Positions 42,225-50,836 of a stretch of 64,000 nt of DNA are shown here, piece by piece. The notes under the pieces are model-generated. The model was given only the letters and a program-made list of their open reading frames with translations. It was not told the DNA's origin and searched no databases. The position numbers and the translations under genes were made by a program. The stretch's first letter is position 1. Each line of letters starts with the position of its first letter. This DNA comes from Flavobacteriaceae bacterium UBA3339. GTDB taxonomy: Bacteria > Bacteroidota > Bacteroidia > Flavobacteriales > Flavobacteriaceae. The stretch covers positions 41,489-105,488 of the forward strand of contig DERN01000015.1 of assembly GCA_002360925.1 (NCBI GenBank), read 5' to 3'.

Positions 42225-43394
42225 ATGGAAAATTTTAAAATGGTTGCGAAAACATTCTTTGGATTTGAAGATGTTTTGGCAGATGAACTTCTAAAACTAG
42301 GAGCACTGCGTATAGAAAAAGGTACGCGAATGGTAAGCTTTTACGGCGATAAAGGTTTTATGTATAAAGCAAATTTAGCTTTACGTACTGCATTAAAAAT
42401 CTTAAAACCTATAAAACAATTCAAAGTTTTCAACGAAACTAGTTTATATAAAGGAATGCAAACTATTGATTGGAACGATTATTTAAAAGTACATCAATCG
42501 TTTGTAATCGATGCAACTGTTTTTTCAGATCAATTCAATCATTCACAATTTGTGGCTTTAAAAAGTAAAGATGCCATTGTAGATCAGTTTAAGGAATTAT
42601 TTAACGACAGACCAAATATTGATAAAGATCATCCCGATTTACGAATCAACGTTCATATTCAACAAGATCTTTGTACCGTTTCGTTAGATACTTCGGGCGC
42701 TTCTTTACATCATCGCGGTTACAGAACAGCAACGAACATTGCGCCGATAAACGAAGTTTTGGCTGCTGGAATTTTATTGATGAGCGGATGGGAAGGTCAA
42801 ACCGATTTTCTTGATCCAATGTGTGGTTCAGGAACTTTTTTGGTCGAAGCAGCTATGATTGCATGTAATATTCCGCCAAATATCAATCGAAAAGAATTTG
42901 CATTTGAAAAATGGAACGATTGGGATAATGATTTATTCGAAAAGGTAGAAGATTCGCTTTTAAAGAAAATAAAAGAGTTTCATTTTGATATTTTGGGATA
43001 TGATAAAGCACCTTCGGCTGTTGCAAAAGCAATTGATAATGCCCGAAATGCCAATTTAGACGATTATATTAAAGTAGAGCAAAAGAACTTTTTTGAAACA
43101 GAAAAAGAAACAGAACGACCTTTACATATGGTATTTAATCCACCGTACGGAGAACGCTTAGATATTGATTTAGAACGTTTTTATCGAGAAATAGGTGATA
43201 CGTTAAAGCAAAGTTATCCGGGAACAAACGCTTGGTTCATTACCGGAAATTTAGAAGCTTTAAAATTTGTAGGATTAAAACCTTCGAGAAAAATTAAATT
43301 GTTTAACGGAAAATTAGAGTCGCGTTTGGTAAAATACGAAATGTATGCAGGAAGCAAGCGCACGAAATTTCAAAATAGAGGAAATCATGAATAA
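42225..43394 (+). CDS. THUMP-domain RNA N2-guanine methyltransferase (RlmL-like)
   Basis: 389 residues with an N-terminal ferredoxin-like/THUMP part (about 1-155; ENFKMVAKTFFGFEDVL, then NVHIQQDLCTVSLDTSG) and a methyltransferase domain: FLDPMCGSGTFLVEAAMIA (motif I), GYDKAPSAV and FNPPYGERL (motif IV, N-P-P-Y). It modifies a guanine of rRNA or tRNA; the RlmL type is favoured by length. The ATG at 42225 is chosen over a TTG two codons upstream. The next small gene overlaps its stop. Confidence 0.88.
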   Translation: MENFKMVAKTFFGFEDVLADELLKLGALRIEKGTRMVSFYGDKGFMYKANLALRTALKILKPIKQFKVFNETSLYKGMQTIDWNDYLKVHQSFVIDATVFSDQFNHSQFVALKSKDAIVDQFKELFNDRPNIDKDHPDLRINVHIQQDLCTVSLDTSGASLHHRGYRTATNIAPINEVLAAGILLMSGWEGQTDFLDPMCGSGTFLVEAAMIACNIPPNINRKEFAFEKWNDWDNDLFEKVEDSLLKKIKEFHFDILGYDKAPSAVAKAIDNARNANLDDYIKVEQKNFFETEKETERPLHMVFNPPYGERLDIDLERFYREIGDTLKQSYPGTNAWFITGNLEALKFVGLKPSRKIKLFNGKLESRLVKYEMYAGSKRTKFQNRGNHE

Positions 43395-43626
43395 AACAAC
43401 AAAAGTTTACATTATACAATTTATCTGTTTTGCAGTCATCTTTTTATTAACTCGATTTTTAATTGTTCAATTTGGTTTACTTTCAGGTTTATGGATTCCG
43501 ATTGCAAGTGGAATTGTAACCATTTTATTGGCTCCGCAATTTAAAATCTTTAAAATAGATGGAAAAGAAACCGTTTTTGTTGCTTGGGTTTTTAGTAAAA
43601 AAGGAAAACCGGTAAATTGGTTGTGA
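43387..43626 (+). CDS. small two-helix membrane protein
   Basis: 79 residues from MNKTTKVYI. Two predicted membrane helices (YIIQFICFAVIFLLTRFLIV and LWIPIASGIVTILLA), then a cytoplasmic tail ending KKGKPVNWL. No known family is recognised by eye. The start overlaps the end of the THUMP gene by 8 bases, so translation is coupled. Confidence 0.6.
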   Translation: MNKTTKVYIIQFICFAVIFLLTRFLIVQFGLLSGLWIPIASGIVTILLAPQFKIFKIDGKETVFVAWVFSKKGKPVNWL

Positions 43627-43642
43627 GAAATGATGAAATAAT

Positions 43643-43674
43643 AAAAAACGAGAAATATATATTTCTCGTTTTTT
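43643..43674. terminator. bidirectional terminator before B12 locus
   Basis: A 14-bp stem (AAAAAACGAGAAAT / ATTTCTCGTTTTTT) with ATAT loop has T-runs in both directions, between the convergent small membrane protein gene and btuG-like gene. Confidence 0.85.
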
Positions 43675-43685
43675 ATTTGAATCTA

Positions 43686-44699
43686 TTAAAACTTATAAAA
43701 TCCGTTTGGTCCTAGTCCGGTTTTATGTTCTTTAATTATTGTTCCGTCTTCTTTGTAAATGGTAATAACTCCAGTATCTTTAAAGCCTTTGACATCTGAA
43801 ATAAAGATATTTCCATTAAGAACATTAAATCCATAAAGAACAGAAAATCCATCTTCTGCTTGTTTTACATCAAATAATTTAGTTCCGGCAGCAGTTAATG
43901 CATTTGATGTTTTGAAAATACCTACTCCTAATGTATAATATAGATTGTTTCCGTCGGCAACTAAATAACGAGCATTTCCTTCAGAAAGGTCTACAGAAGT
44001 TGATTTTGTAGTTCCTTCAAGTTTCCAAATTTTATTTTCAGTAGTTCCTGCTTCTAAAGCATATACGAATTGTCCGATTGTTGTAATTCCGTTAATTCCG
44101 TTATCAAATTCAATATCAACTGTATTTGTATCGGTTTTAGGATCAATTATTTCTATTAATTTTCCGCTATAAGCATTATTTGCAGCATAAATATAATCAT
44201 TCGTAGCTACAATATTTTCTGCTGTACTATTTAATTCAATTGCTTTTATAAAAGCATATGTCTTAGTATCGTAAACATTTACCGAAGCGTCTTTTAAACT
44301 TGTTACATACAATTTATTGTTTTTAATAACTGCATAACGAGGCGAATTTAAATTTTCGGTAATCGTGTAAACAGATTTAAACGTTTTTTTATTTACAACT
44401 TCAATTGTATTTGAATTGTTTACAATAATAAAAACAAAATCTCCGTGAACAACTAAATTTTGTGCGACATCTCCTAATTTTTTATTATTTGCAGTTTTAA
44501 AAATATCGTTTGTAACCGTATTTAAATCGGCAGATAAATGTGAAACAGAAGCGTTTACATCTTTGAAATTTCCTTCGTTTAAAATAAAATAACCGCTTAA
44601 ATACTTTTCGTCCGGATTTGTTGGCGTTGTATTATCGTCGGTATTGCTACAGCTATATAAAGTTACAGCCGCTAAAATAGGTACTAATAATTTTTTCAT
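43686..44699 (-). CDS. BtuG-like surface lipoprotein (YncE-type beta-propeller)
   Basis: 337 residues with a lipoprotein signal (LLVPILAAVTLYSCSN; cysteine at residue 17). The mature part has repeated four-strand blades (for example VHGDFVFIIVNNSNTIEVVNKKTFK, VATNDYIYAANNAYSGKLIEIIDPKT), as in YncE/DUF5074 propellers. Its gene follows the TonB receptor gene by 3 bases, downstream of a cobalamin riboswitch. In Bacteroides, BtuG is a surface propeller lipoprotein that captures B12 for BtuB, so the same role is inferred here. Confidence 0.8.
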   Translation of the reverse strand: MKKLLVPILAAVTLYSCSNTDDNTTPTNPDEKYLSGYFILNEGNFKDVNASVSHLSADLNTVTNDIFKTANNKKLGDVAQNLVVHGDFVFIIVNNSNTIEVVNKKTFKSVYTITENLNSPRYAVIKNNKLYVTSLKDASVNVYDTKTYAFIKAIELNSTAENIVATNDYIYAANNAYSGKLIEIIDPKTDTNTVDIEFDNGINGITTIGQFVYALEAGTTENKIWKLEGTTKSTSVDLSEGNARYLVADGNNLYYTLGVGIFKTSNALTAAGTKLFDVKQAEDGFSVLYGFNVLNGNIFISDVKGFKDTGVITIYKEDGTIIKEHKTGLGPNGFYKF

Positions 44700-44702
44700 G
44701 TG

Positions 44703-46547
44703 TTAAAACTTTTTAATGATTTGAATATGATAATTTCTGCCCGGCATTAATCGTTCCGGCATTGCTGTGTATGCGGTATTAGCAACATTTTTTATCTTGA
44801 AATTAAGCGTAAACGGAAAATATTTCAGATTAAAATACTGTCTAAAATCAAGATCAAAAATACCGTAAGCATTAATTGCGTTGTGTTCTTCGTTCGAACT
44901 TGTTGTATAAACTTTTCCAATATATAAGAATGAAGGCGCAATGCTGAAATTTTTATAACGATAACTTAATTGCGTCGTGAATTTATGTAAAGGTGTATAC
45001 GTTAGTTGCTTTTCGATTTTTTTATCGATCGATTTAGTAAAAGCATAATTAAAATCGGCTTCTAAAGCATGATTTTTCCATCTTTTTTGAGCATTTAACG
45101 ATAATTCGGCTCCTAAAATATAAACTTCGTCTACATTATTTGCTTCCCAAAAACCTGAATTTGTAGGAACCCAACGAATCATATCGGTTATTGAAGTATA
45201 ATAAGTTGATAAATTTGCATTGAAATTTTTAGAAACAAATCCGTTATTCAGATCGATTTGATAACTATTTTCGGGTTTTAAATTCAAATTTCCGCCCGGT
45301 TGCCAATACAAATCATTAAAAGTTGGAATTCGATAATTTTTAGATGTATTGATTTTTAATTGATAATGATTCGAATTCAAATAATATCCTGCCGAAAATA
45401 AAAACGGATTTTGATAATCCTTCGACATTTCATTTTTCAGACCAATTTCAATTCCGTTTGTTTTCGAAAAATCGTAATTTGCCAAAACACTTAAAGAGCC
45501 AATTTCTTGAGTAGAATAGGGCAGACCCGAACCTGTTCCTTCGCCTTTAGAAATTTGATATTCGAATAAAGTTGATAATTTAAATCGATTCGAAACTAAA
45601 TAAAAACTTTCGTTTTTAAACAACCACATATTTGCCATTCCGCCCGATTTATCATCTTTTGGAAGTTGATCAAAATACGTATAAGCTTCACAAACATTGG
45701 CAACATAAAACGTATTTAAAAAACGATTGCTTTTATAATTCCACTTTAAAAGATTACGATTGTAATGATTTTCGTACTTAGTTTTGGTTTGATAAGGCGT
45801 AACCAAAGCAAAATGGCGATCGTCGGCAAACGTAGAAGAATAAAAGACTAACGTATTTTTACGATTGAGTTTATAAGCGATTTCGGTTCCAAAATCAATA
45901 TTGAAAAATTGTCCGTTTATATTCTTGCGATCTTTTCCAATCCATTCGTAATCATTATCACTTTTATTGTATCCAAAATGTGCGTTTACAGCCCATTTTT
46001 CTGTTCCAGTCGAAACTTTATAATGAATTCCTTGTGTATTGTAACTTCCGTAACTTAAAACAATTTCATTTTCTAAAGGTTTATTAAAAAACAATTCGTT
46101 GTTTAAATGAATCGTTCCGCCAATTGCTGCGCTTCCGTATAAAACACTTCCGCCACCAGGTTTTATTACAATATTGTCGTAGCTTTTAAATGCAGTTGAA
46201 TTAAAATCGGTTTGTCCTAAAAGAGCCGAATTAATCTTAATTCCGTTCCATAAAACGCTGGTTTGTTGTGCAGTTGTTCCTCTAAACGAAGGCGAACTTA
46301 CCATTCCGTAACCGTTTTCCTTAAAATAAATCGAACTGTTTTTTTGAAGAAAATCTGTAAAAGTTCCAACACTTTCGTTAGTTAACGAATCGTTTAAAAC
46401 AATGGTTCTTTGTGATTTAGATTGATTGGAGATTTTTTGATGTTCAATAACCAATTCATCCAATAAAGTAGCGGGATTATCCTGAGCAAAAACTGCTGCA
46501 GAAAGAAATATGAATGTAAAAGATGAAAATAGTTTTGTCTTGCCCAT
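44703..46547 (-). CDS. BtuB-like TonB-dependent cobalamin receptor
   Basis: 614 residues: signal peptide ending VFAQ, a plug domain (about 25-150: DFLQKNSSIYFKENGYGMVSSPSFRG, WNGIKINSALLGQ, GGGSVLYGSAAIGGTIHL), and a 22-strand barrel with alternating patterns that ends in a phenylalanine (YHIQIIKKF). It imports ligand across the outer membrane using TonB energy. The upstream cobalamin riboswitch identifies the ligand as B12 or a related corrinoid. The first gene of a two-gene operon with the BtuG-like gene. Confidence 0.92.
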   Translation of the reverse strand: MGKTKLFSSFTFIFLSAAVFAQDNPATLLDELVIEHQKISNQSKSQRTIVLNDSLTNESVGTFTDFLQKNSSIYFKENGYGMVSSPSFRGTTAQQTSVLWNGIKINSALLGQTDFNSTAFKSYDNIVIKPGGGSVLYGSAAIGGTIHLNNELFFNKPLENEIVLSYGSYNTQGIHYKVSTGTEKWAVNAHFGYNKSDNDYEWIGKDRKNINGQFFNIDFGTEIAYKLNRKNTLVFYSSTFADDRHFALVTPYQTKTKYENHYNRNLLKWNYKSNRFLNTFYVANVCEAYTYFDQLPKDDKSGGMANMWLFKNESFYLVSNRFKLSTLFEYQISKGEGTGSGLPYSTQEIGSLSVLANYDFSKTNGIEIGLKNEMSKDYQNPFLFSAGYYLNSNHYQLKINTSKNYRIPTFNDLYWQPGGNLNLKPENSYQIDLNNGFVSKNFNANLSTYYTSITDMIRWVPTNSGFWEANNVDEVYILGAELSLNAQKRWKNHALEADFNYAFTKSIDKKIEKQLTYTPLHKFTTQLSYRYKNFSIAPSFLYIGKVYTTSSNEEHNAINAYGIFDLDFRQYFNLKYFPFTLNFKIKNVANTAYTAMPERLMPGRNYHIQIIKKF

Positions 46548-46595
46548 TTTGTTTAACCTTTTTTCCCGAAGGCGAAATCAATTAATATTTCATTA

Positions 46596-46740
46596 GGCAG
46601 GTCTCCTGGCTCGCTTCTTGTTTTTGCCTTCCCAAATAAATTCAGTGGCTTATTTAAAAACAAGTTTTAACAGCTTACAGTTGCGGGAACAGCATAGGAA
46701 TTGAAAAAATCGCACCTATTTCCCTATTAATGCATTGTAT
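46596..46740 (-). promoter_or_regulatory. cobalamin (B12) riboswitch
   Basis: Read leftward it shows the conserved blocks: AATAGGGAAATAGGTGCG, CCTATGCTGTTCCCGCAACTG (kissing-loop side), GTAAGCTG, AAGCCACTGAATTT with GGGAAGGC (the P-stem with the accessory loop), and finally GAAGCGAGCCAGGAGACCTGCC at 46596-46617 (the B12-box). It lies 49 bases before the receptor ATG, with a GCCTTCGGG-rich segment between that may form the expression platform. Confidence 0.92.
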
Positions 46741-46757
46741 TGCAACCTAAAACAATG

Positions 46758-46788
46758 CAAAAGTAGATTAAATTACGGATATTACAAA
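46758..46788 (-). promoter_or_regulatory. consensus Bacteroidota promoter for B12 receptor operon
   Basis: Read leftward: TTTG (complement of 46785-46788), exactly 19 bases, then TACTTTTG (complement of 46758-46765). It fits TTTG-N19-TAnnTTTG in full. The start of transcription would fall near 46751, just before the riboswitch. Confidence 0.75.
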
Positions 46789-46836
46789 TTAAAGTTTTGT
46801 AAGATAAGTTATACAAAAACTATTACCTTTAAAAGT

Positions 46837-47616
46837 ATGAATAAATCTACCATAAAAATATTTTTAAGCCTGATTGTTAGTTTAATTGCAATCAACAGTT
46901 TTTCTCAAAAGATTAATTTTGAGACAGAGAAAAAGATTATTAAACAGACATTGAGTCAGTATTTAGATGCAAATCCTAATTCGGCTGCAAGTTATATCAA
47001 AGGAAAAAAAGGATATGATATGATGCAGTTTGGCTATAAAATGGGAGTTGTGATGGAAGAAGATTCTATTAAAAAGCAGGAATTTGTAAATGTTTTAGAT
47101 AGTTTAGATTTTATATCGAACAATATTTTAGAACAACTAAAAACTAGAAAAATTCGAGTACAAATAAGCGACACAATTTACGCGTATCGATATAAACCAA
47201 CAAATAATGATCTTAGAAATGCTAAAGATTGGGAAAACAATTATAATAGTTTGTTAGATGATTTTAAATACAATAATATGGCTCGGTTAGATACCATTAT
47301 CGGAGAAGAATATATTGATTTAATTAAAAAACAGGTACATTATAAAGGTATAGATAAAGTGTTTTCGGTAAAAGAATTAGATCATTCATATTATCAGTTT
47401 ACCACAGAAAGTGATTCGTGCATTGACGAATATTGTATAGATGCAGATAAGGTTTATCGTGCTGTTTTCGACGATTCATTTACAAAAGGTTGCTATTTGT
47501 TTTCGTTTTATTGTAGCGATAATCGAATATGTAGAAGCTTTATTTTTATACGAAAGGAACAAAACGAATGGATTTATGTGGATGAATATCCGTCTTGGAT
47601 TATTGATGAGTCTTAA
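46837..47616 (+). CDS. secreted protein of unknown function
   Basis: 259 residues from MNKSTIKIFLSLIVSLIAINSFSQ, a signal peptide with cleavage near residue 24. An earlier in-frame ATG at 46735 would prefix a non-signal peptide stretch and lie in the riboswitch region. The mature protein is mixed helix and strand with a C-terminal half containing four cysteines (SDSCIDEYCIDAD, CYLFSFYCSDNRICRSF), possibly disulfide bonded. No family recognised. It is divergent from the B12 receptor gene; a link with B12 uptake is not shown. Confidence 0.6.
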   Translation: MNKSTIKIFLSLIVSLIAINSFSQKINFETEKKIIKQTLSQYLDANPNSAASYIKGKKGYDMMQFGYKMGVVMEEDSIKKQEFVNVLDSLDFISNNILEQLKTRKIRVQISDTIYAYRYKPTNNDLRNAKDWENNYNSLLDDFKYNNMARLDTIIGEEYIDLIKKQVHYKGIDKVFSVKELDHSYYQFTTESDSCIDEYCIDADKVYRAVFDDSFTKGCYLFSFYCSDNRICRSFIFIRKEQNEWIYVDEYPSWIIDES

Positions 47617-47656
47617 ATAGATTAATCAGAAACTTCGAAAATACTTTTTGTTAAAC

Positions 47657-47664
47657 TATCTTTG
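47657..47664 (+). promoter_or_regulatory. putative -7 box of btuF-like gene
   Basis: TATCTTTG, a full TAnnTTTG match, with TTCG at the -33 distance, lies 27 bases before the ATG at 47684. No riboswitch is seen on this side. Confidence 0.5.
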
Positions 47665-47683
47665 CGCTACTAAAAGTGCGAAA

Positions 47684-48811
47684 ATGAATTTATCAAAATA
47701 CTTATTGTTAACGATTTTTATAGCTTTTGTAAGCTGCAAAAAAACGGTTGAAACTACAAACGACAAAGTTGAAAACAACATTGAGTTTGCCGATGGTTTA
47801 GAGATTCATAATTATGATGGTTTTACTGTAATGAAAGTTACAAAACCTTGGCCAAATGCAACGAAAACCTTTACGTATGTTTGTTCAAATTCTAAAGAAA
47901 TAGTTCCAGATAGTTTGGCAAAATATACTTTTATTCAAACGCCGATTCAAAATTTAGTTGCAACTTCAACCACACATATTTCGTCTATCGTTGCGTTGAA
48001 CGAGAGTACAAAATTGAAAGGTTTTCCTAATTTAGATTATATTTCGTCGCCTGTTGTTCGTACTTTGATTAAAGAAGGAAAAGTGATGGAATTAAGCGAT
48101 CAGGAAAATTTGAATTTTGAAAAAACAGTCGATTTACAACCGCAATTAATCGTTGGTTTAAGTATTGATAATGAAACTTCTAAATTTAATCAGTTCGAAA
48201 AAGCCGGAATTCCTGTCGTTTACAATGCAGATTGGGTTGAAACTTCGCCACTTGGAAAAGCAGAATGGGTTAAGTTCTTTGGCGTTCTATTCGATAAACA
48301 AAAAGAAGCAAATGAGTATTTTCAGAAAATTGTTTTGGAATACAATGAAGCGAAAGAATTGGTTTCAAAAATAAATGAAACTCCGACTGTTTTAAGTGGT
48401 TCTATTTTTCAAGATATTTGGTACGCTCCGCAAGGCGAAAGTTGGATGGCAGATTTCATAAAAGATGCTAAAGGAAATTATATTTGGAAAGATACAAAAG
48501 GAGCGGGAAGCTTATCGCTTTCGTTAGAAGCTGTTTTAGAAAAAGGAATTGATGCCGATTTTTGGATTGGTCCTGGGCAATTTACTTCTTATCAAGAAAT
48601 ACTAGCCGGTAATAAACATTACAATCAATTTAAAGCTTTTCAGAATAAAAAAATCTATTCTTATTCGTTGAAAAAAGGCGAAACAGGCGGAATTATTTTC
48701 TATGAAGATGCTCCTAACAGACCCGATTTAGTTTTAAAAGATTTGATTTTTATCTTACATCCAGAAGTTTTACCAAATTATCAACCAACGTTTATTTTAC
48801 CAATTCAATAA
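47684..48811 (+). CDS. BtuF/FecB-type ABC transporter substrate-binding lipoprotein
   Basis: 375 residues with a lipoprotein signal (YLLLTIFIAFVSCKK; cysteine at residue 19). Two alpha/beta lobes are visible: the first with KGFPNLDYISSPVVRTLIKEGKVMEL, QPQLIVGLSIDNE, and the second starting at GKAEWVKFFGVLFDKQKEANEYF, as in type III periplasmic binding proteins for B12 and siderophores. The permease gene follows directly with a GTG start. The context (divergent BtuB-like receptor) points to corrinoid, but the ligand is inferred. Confidence 0.83.
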   Translation: MNLSKYLLLTIFIAFVSCKKTVETTNDKVENNIEFADGLEIHNYDGFTVMKVTKPWPNATKTFTYVCSNSKEIVPDSLAKYTFIQTPIQNLVATSTTHISSIVALNESTKLKGFPNLDYISSPVVRTLIKEGKVMELSDQENLNFEKTVDLQPQLIVGLSIDNETSKFNQFEKAGIPVVYNADWVETSPLGKAEWVKFFGVLFDKQKEANEYFQKIVLEYNEAKELVSKINETPTVLSGSIFQDIWYAPQGESWMADFIKDAKGNYIWKDTKGAGSLSLSLEAVLEKGIDADFWIGPGQFTSYQEILAGNKHYNQFKAFQNKKIYSYSLKKGETGGIIFYEDAPNRPDLVLKDLIFILHPEVLPNYQPTFILPIQ

Positions 48812-49828
48812 GTGCTTAAAAACCATTCTAAATATCATTTTGTTTTCTTAATTCTGTTGTTATTGGCGGCGTTTTTCAATTTAATGTCGGGCGCTATCGA
48901 TATTCCTATGAAAGCTATTTTGGAAATTTTAACTCAAACTTTTTCAGGAAAACACAGTTGGGAATATATTATTTTAGAATATCGTTTGCCTAAATTAATG
49001 GTTGCTTGTGTTGTTGGAATGTCGCTTTCTATTGCAGGAATGATGATGCAGACGTTGTTTCAAAATCCTATGGCAGAACCTTATGTTTTAGGAGTTAGTT
49101 CGGGCGCAAGTTTAGGAGTAGCAACGTGCATTTTAGGCGGAAGTTTGTTGCCAGTTGCTTTACAGAATATTGCTGCAAGTCAAACAGCTATTATTGTTTC
49201 TGCTTTAATTGGCAGCGTTTTAGTTATGCTGATTGTTCTGGCAATTTCCCAACGATTACAGCAAGCCGCAACGCTTTTAATTGTAGGATTAATGTTCAGC
49301 AGTTTTACAAGTGCTTTTGTTAATATTCTAGCTTATTTGTCTACAGCCGAAGAATTGAAGAAATTCACTTTTTGGAATTTAGGAAGTTTAGGAAATATTT
49401 CATGGAATCAATTAAGGATTATGATTCCGGTACTTTTTTTAGGTTTATTGATTGCTTTTGGAATAAACAAACAGTTAAATAGTTTGTTATTGGGCGAAAC
49501 TTACGCCAAAACATTAGGCGTAAACATTAAACGAACCAAGTTTTTAATTATTTTATCGACTTGTATTTTAGTTGCTGTTTGTACAGCTTTTGTTGGTCCT
49601 ATTGCTTTCGTAGGGTTGGCAATTCCACATATTACTCGAATTGTTTATAAAACAACCAATCATTTCACTTTGTTTATAGGGAATATCTTAATTGGTGCTT
49701 TAATTTTAATTGTTTGCGATATTATTTGTCAACTTCCTGGCGAACAATTATTACTTCCTATTAATGCCGTAACTTCTATTTTAGGTGCTCCTTTGGTTAT
49801 TTATTTAATGTTGAAGAGAAATAGATAA
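48812..49828 (+). CDS. FecCD/BtuC-type ABC transporter permease
   Basis: 338 residues with about ten membrane helices. The family signatures are LPKLMVACVVGMSLSIAGMMMQTLFQNPMAEPYVLGVSSGASLG, and GPIAFVGLAIPHITR near the ATPase-contacting loop, with LPGEQLLLPINAVTSILGAP at the end. The start is GTG immediately after the btuF-like stop (zero gap). The expected ATPase gene (btuD) does not follow. A hairpin and the universal stress gene come next, so ATPase must be encoded elsewhere. Confidence 0.9.
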   Translation: MLKNHSKYHFVFLILLLLAAFFNLMSGAIDIPMKAILEILTQTFSGKHSWEYIILEYRLPKLMVACVVGMSLSIAGMMMQTLFQNPMAEPYVLGVSSGASLGVATCILGGSLLPVALQNIAASQTAIIVSALIGSVLVMLIVLAISQRLQQAATLLIVGLMFSSFTSAFVNILAYLSTAEELKKFTFWNLGSLGNISWNQLRIMIPVLFLGLLIAFGINKQLNSLLLGETYAKTLGVNIKRTKFLIILSTCILVAVCTAFVGPIAFVGLAIPHITRIVYKTTNHFTLFIGNILIGALILIVCDIICQLPGEQLLLPINAVTSILGAPLVIYLMLKRNR

Positions 49829-49831
49829 TAA

Positions 49832-49858
49832 AAAAAGCAAACCCAATATAGATTTGCT
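49832..49858. terminator. terminator between btuC-like and usp genes
   Basis: An 8-bp stem AAAGCAAA / TTTGCTTT with an 11-base loop. A leftward T-run (complement of 49826-49834) supports the usp side more than the btuC side. Confidence 0.5.
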
Positions 49859-49883
49859 TTAAAACATAAATTATAAATAAAAA

Positions 49884-50732
49884 CTACTTATCTTCTCGAA
49901 GAATAAAAACAGGAACATACGAATGATATGCCAATTTTTTACTAAGACTTGAACTAAATAGCTTTTCAAAGAAATTCATTTGTCTTTTTATAATACACAT
50001 CACATCAATATTGTATTCGTCAATAAAGAAGAATACACTTTGTTCTAAATCTCTATTTAAAACTGTGTGAAATGTTACGCCTAAAGGAGCAAACTCAGCA
50101 ACCCATGAATTTAATGTTTGTTCGTAATTGCTTTTTTCATCTCTTAAAATATGTAAACATTTAAATTTAGCTCCTAATTTTTCGGCAACTTTTGCAATAG
50201 TATAAATTCCCTTTTTATCTGATTCTTTCAACATAGTTGCAAAACCAATTGTTTTAATATCAGACTTGTAGAACTTCGCCTCTTCAGGAACACAAAGAAT
50301 AGGAATATCAACATTATTCATAATGTTAACCGTGTTAGAGCCTAAAAGCTTTTTTTCTAAAGTATTGGCTCCGCTAGTTCCCATAACAATAAAATCGATC
50401 TCTTCTTCTTTAATGATTTTTCGAATGATTCCCAATAATAATCCTTCTTCGAAAAAGAAGGTCAATTTAACATCAGAAAGGTTATGTTCATCAGCGATTT
50501 TTCGCATTGATGGAACTTGTTCTTTAAATCTATCGAAATGGTTTAATTCAATTGAATTATAAACTTCTTGAACCATTTCGGGTTGACCTGTACTTGTTGT
50601 AGACAAAACAGGCATTTCATAACAATTTAAAACGAAAACTTCCGAATCTGTTGCCTTAGCAAGATTTAAAGCATATACAAATGCATTATTTGCAGTTTCA
50701 GAAAAATCGGTAGGGAAAAGTATTTTACTCAT
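49884..50732 (-). CDS. tandem universal stress protein
   Basis: 282 residues made of two Usp domains. The first (1-140) opens KILFPTDFSETANNAFVYALNLAKA and has the ATP-binding loop MGTSGANTLEKKLLGSNTVNIM with DIPILCVPE. The second (about 150-280) opens IKTIGFATMLKESDKKGIYTI and lacks a clear G-x2-G-x9-G-S/T loop (it reads CIIKRQMNFFEKLFSSSLSKKLAYHS), so only the first half probably binds nucleotide. The role is stress survival; the specific signal is unknown. It is monocistronic. Confidence 0.87.
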   Translation of the reverse strand: MSKILFPTDFSETANNAFVYALNLAKATDSEVFVLNCYEMPVLSTTSTGQPEMVQEVYNSIELNHFDRFKEQVPSMRKIADEHNLSDVKLTFFFEEGLLLGIIRKIIKEEEIDFIVMGTSGANTLEKKLLGSNTVNIMNNVDIPILCVPEEAKFYKSDIKTIGFATMLKESDKKGIYTIAKVAEKLGAKFKCLHILRDEKSNYEQTLNSWVAEFAPLGVTFHTVLNRDLEQSVFFFIDEYNIDVMCIIKRQMNFFEKLFSSSLSKKLAYHSYVPVFILREDK

Positions 50733-50805
50733 AAGTACATTTATTATTTATGCTATTAAATGTACAAAATAAATGTATAATAATAAAGTGAAAATTAAAA
50801 TACAA

Positions 50806-50821
50806 CTCGATTTATGTCGAG
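50806..50821 (-). terminator. possible weak terminator after rsmE
   Basis: CTCGA-TTTATG-TCGAG hairpin 15 bases past the rsmE stop. Read leftward it is followed by a T-rich but interrupted run. Confidence 0.4.
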
Positions 50822-50836
50822 ATTAAGAGGTTTTCC

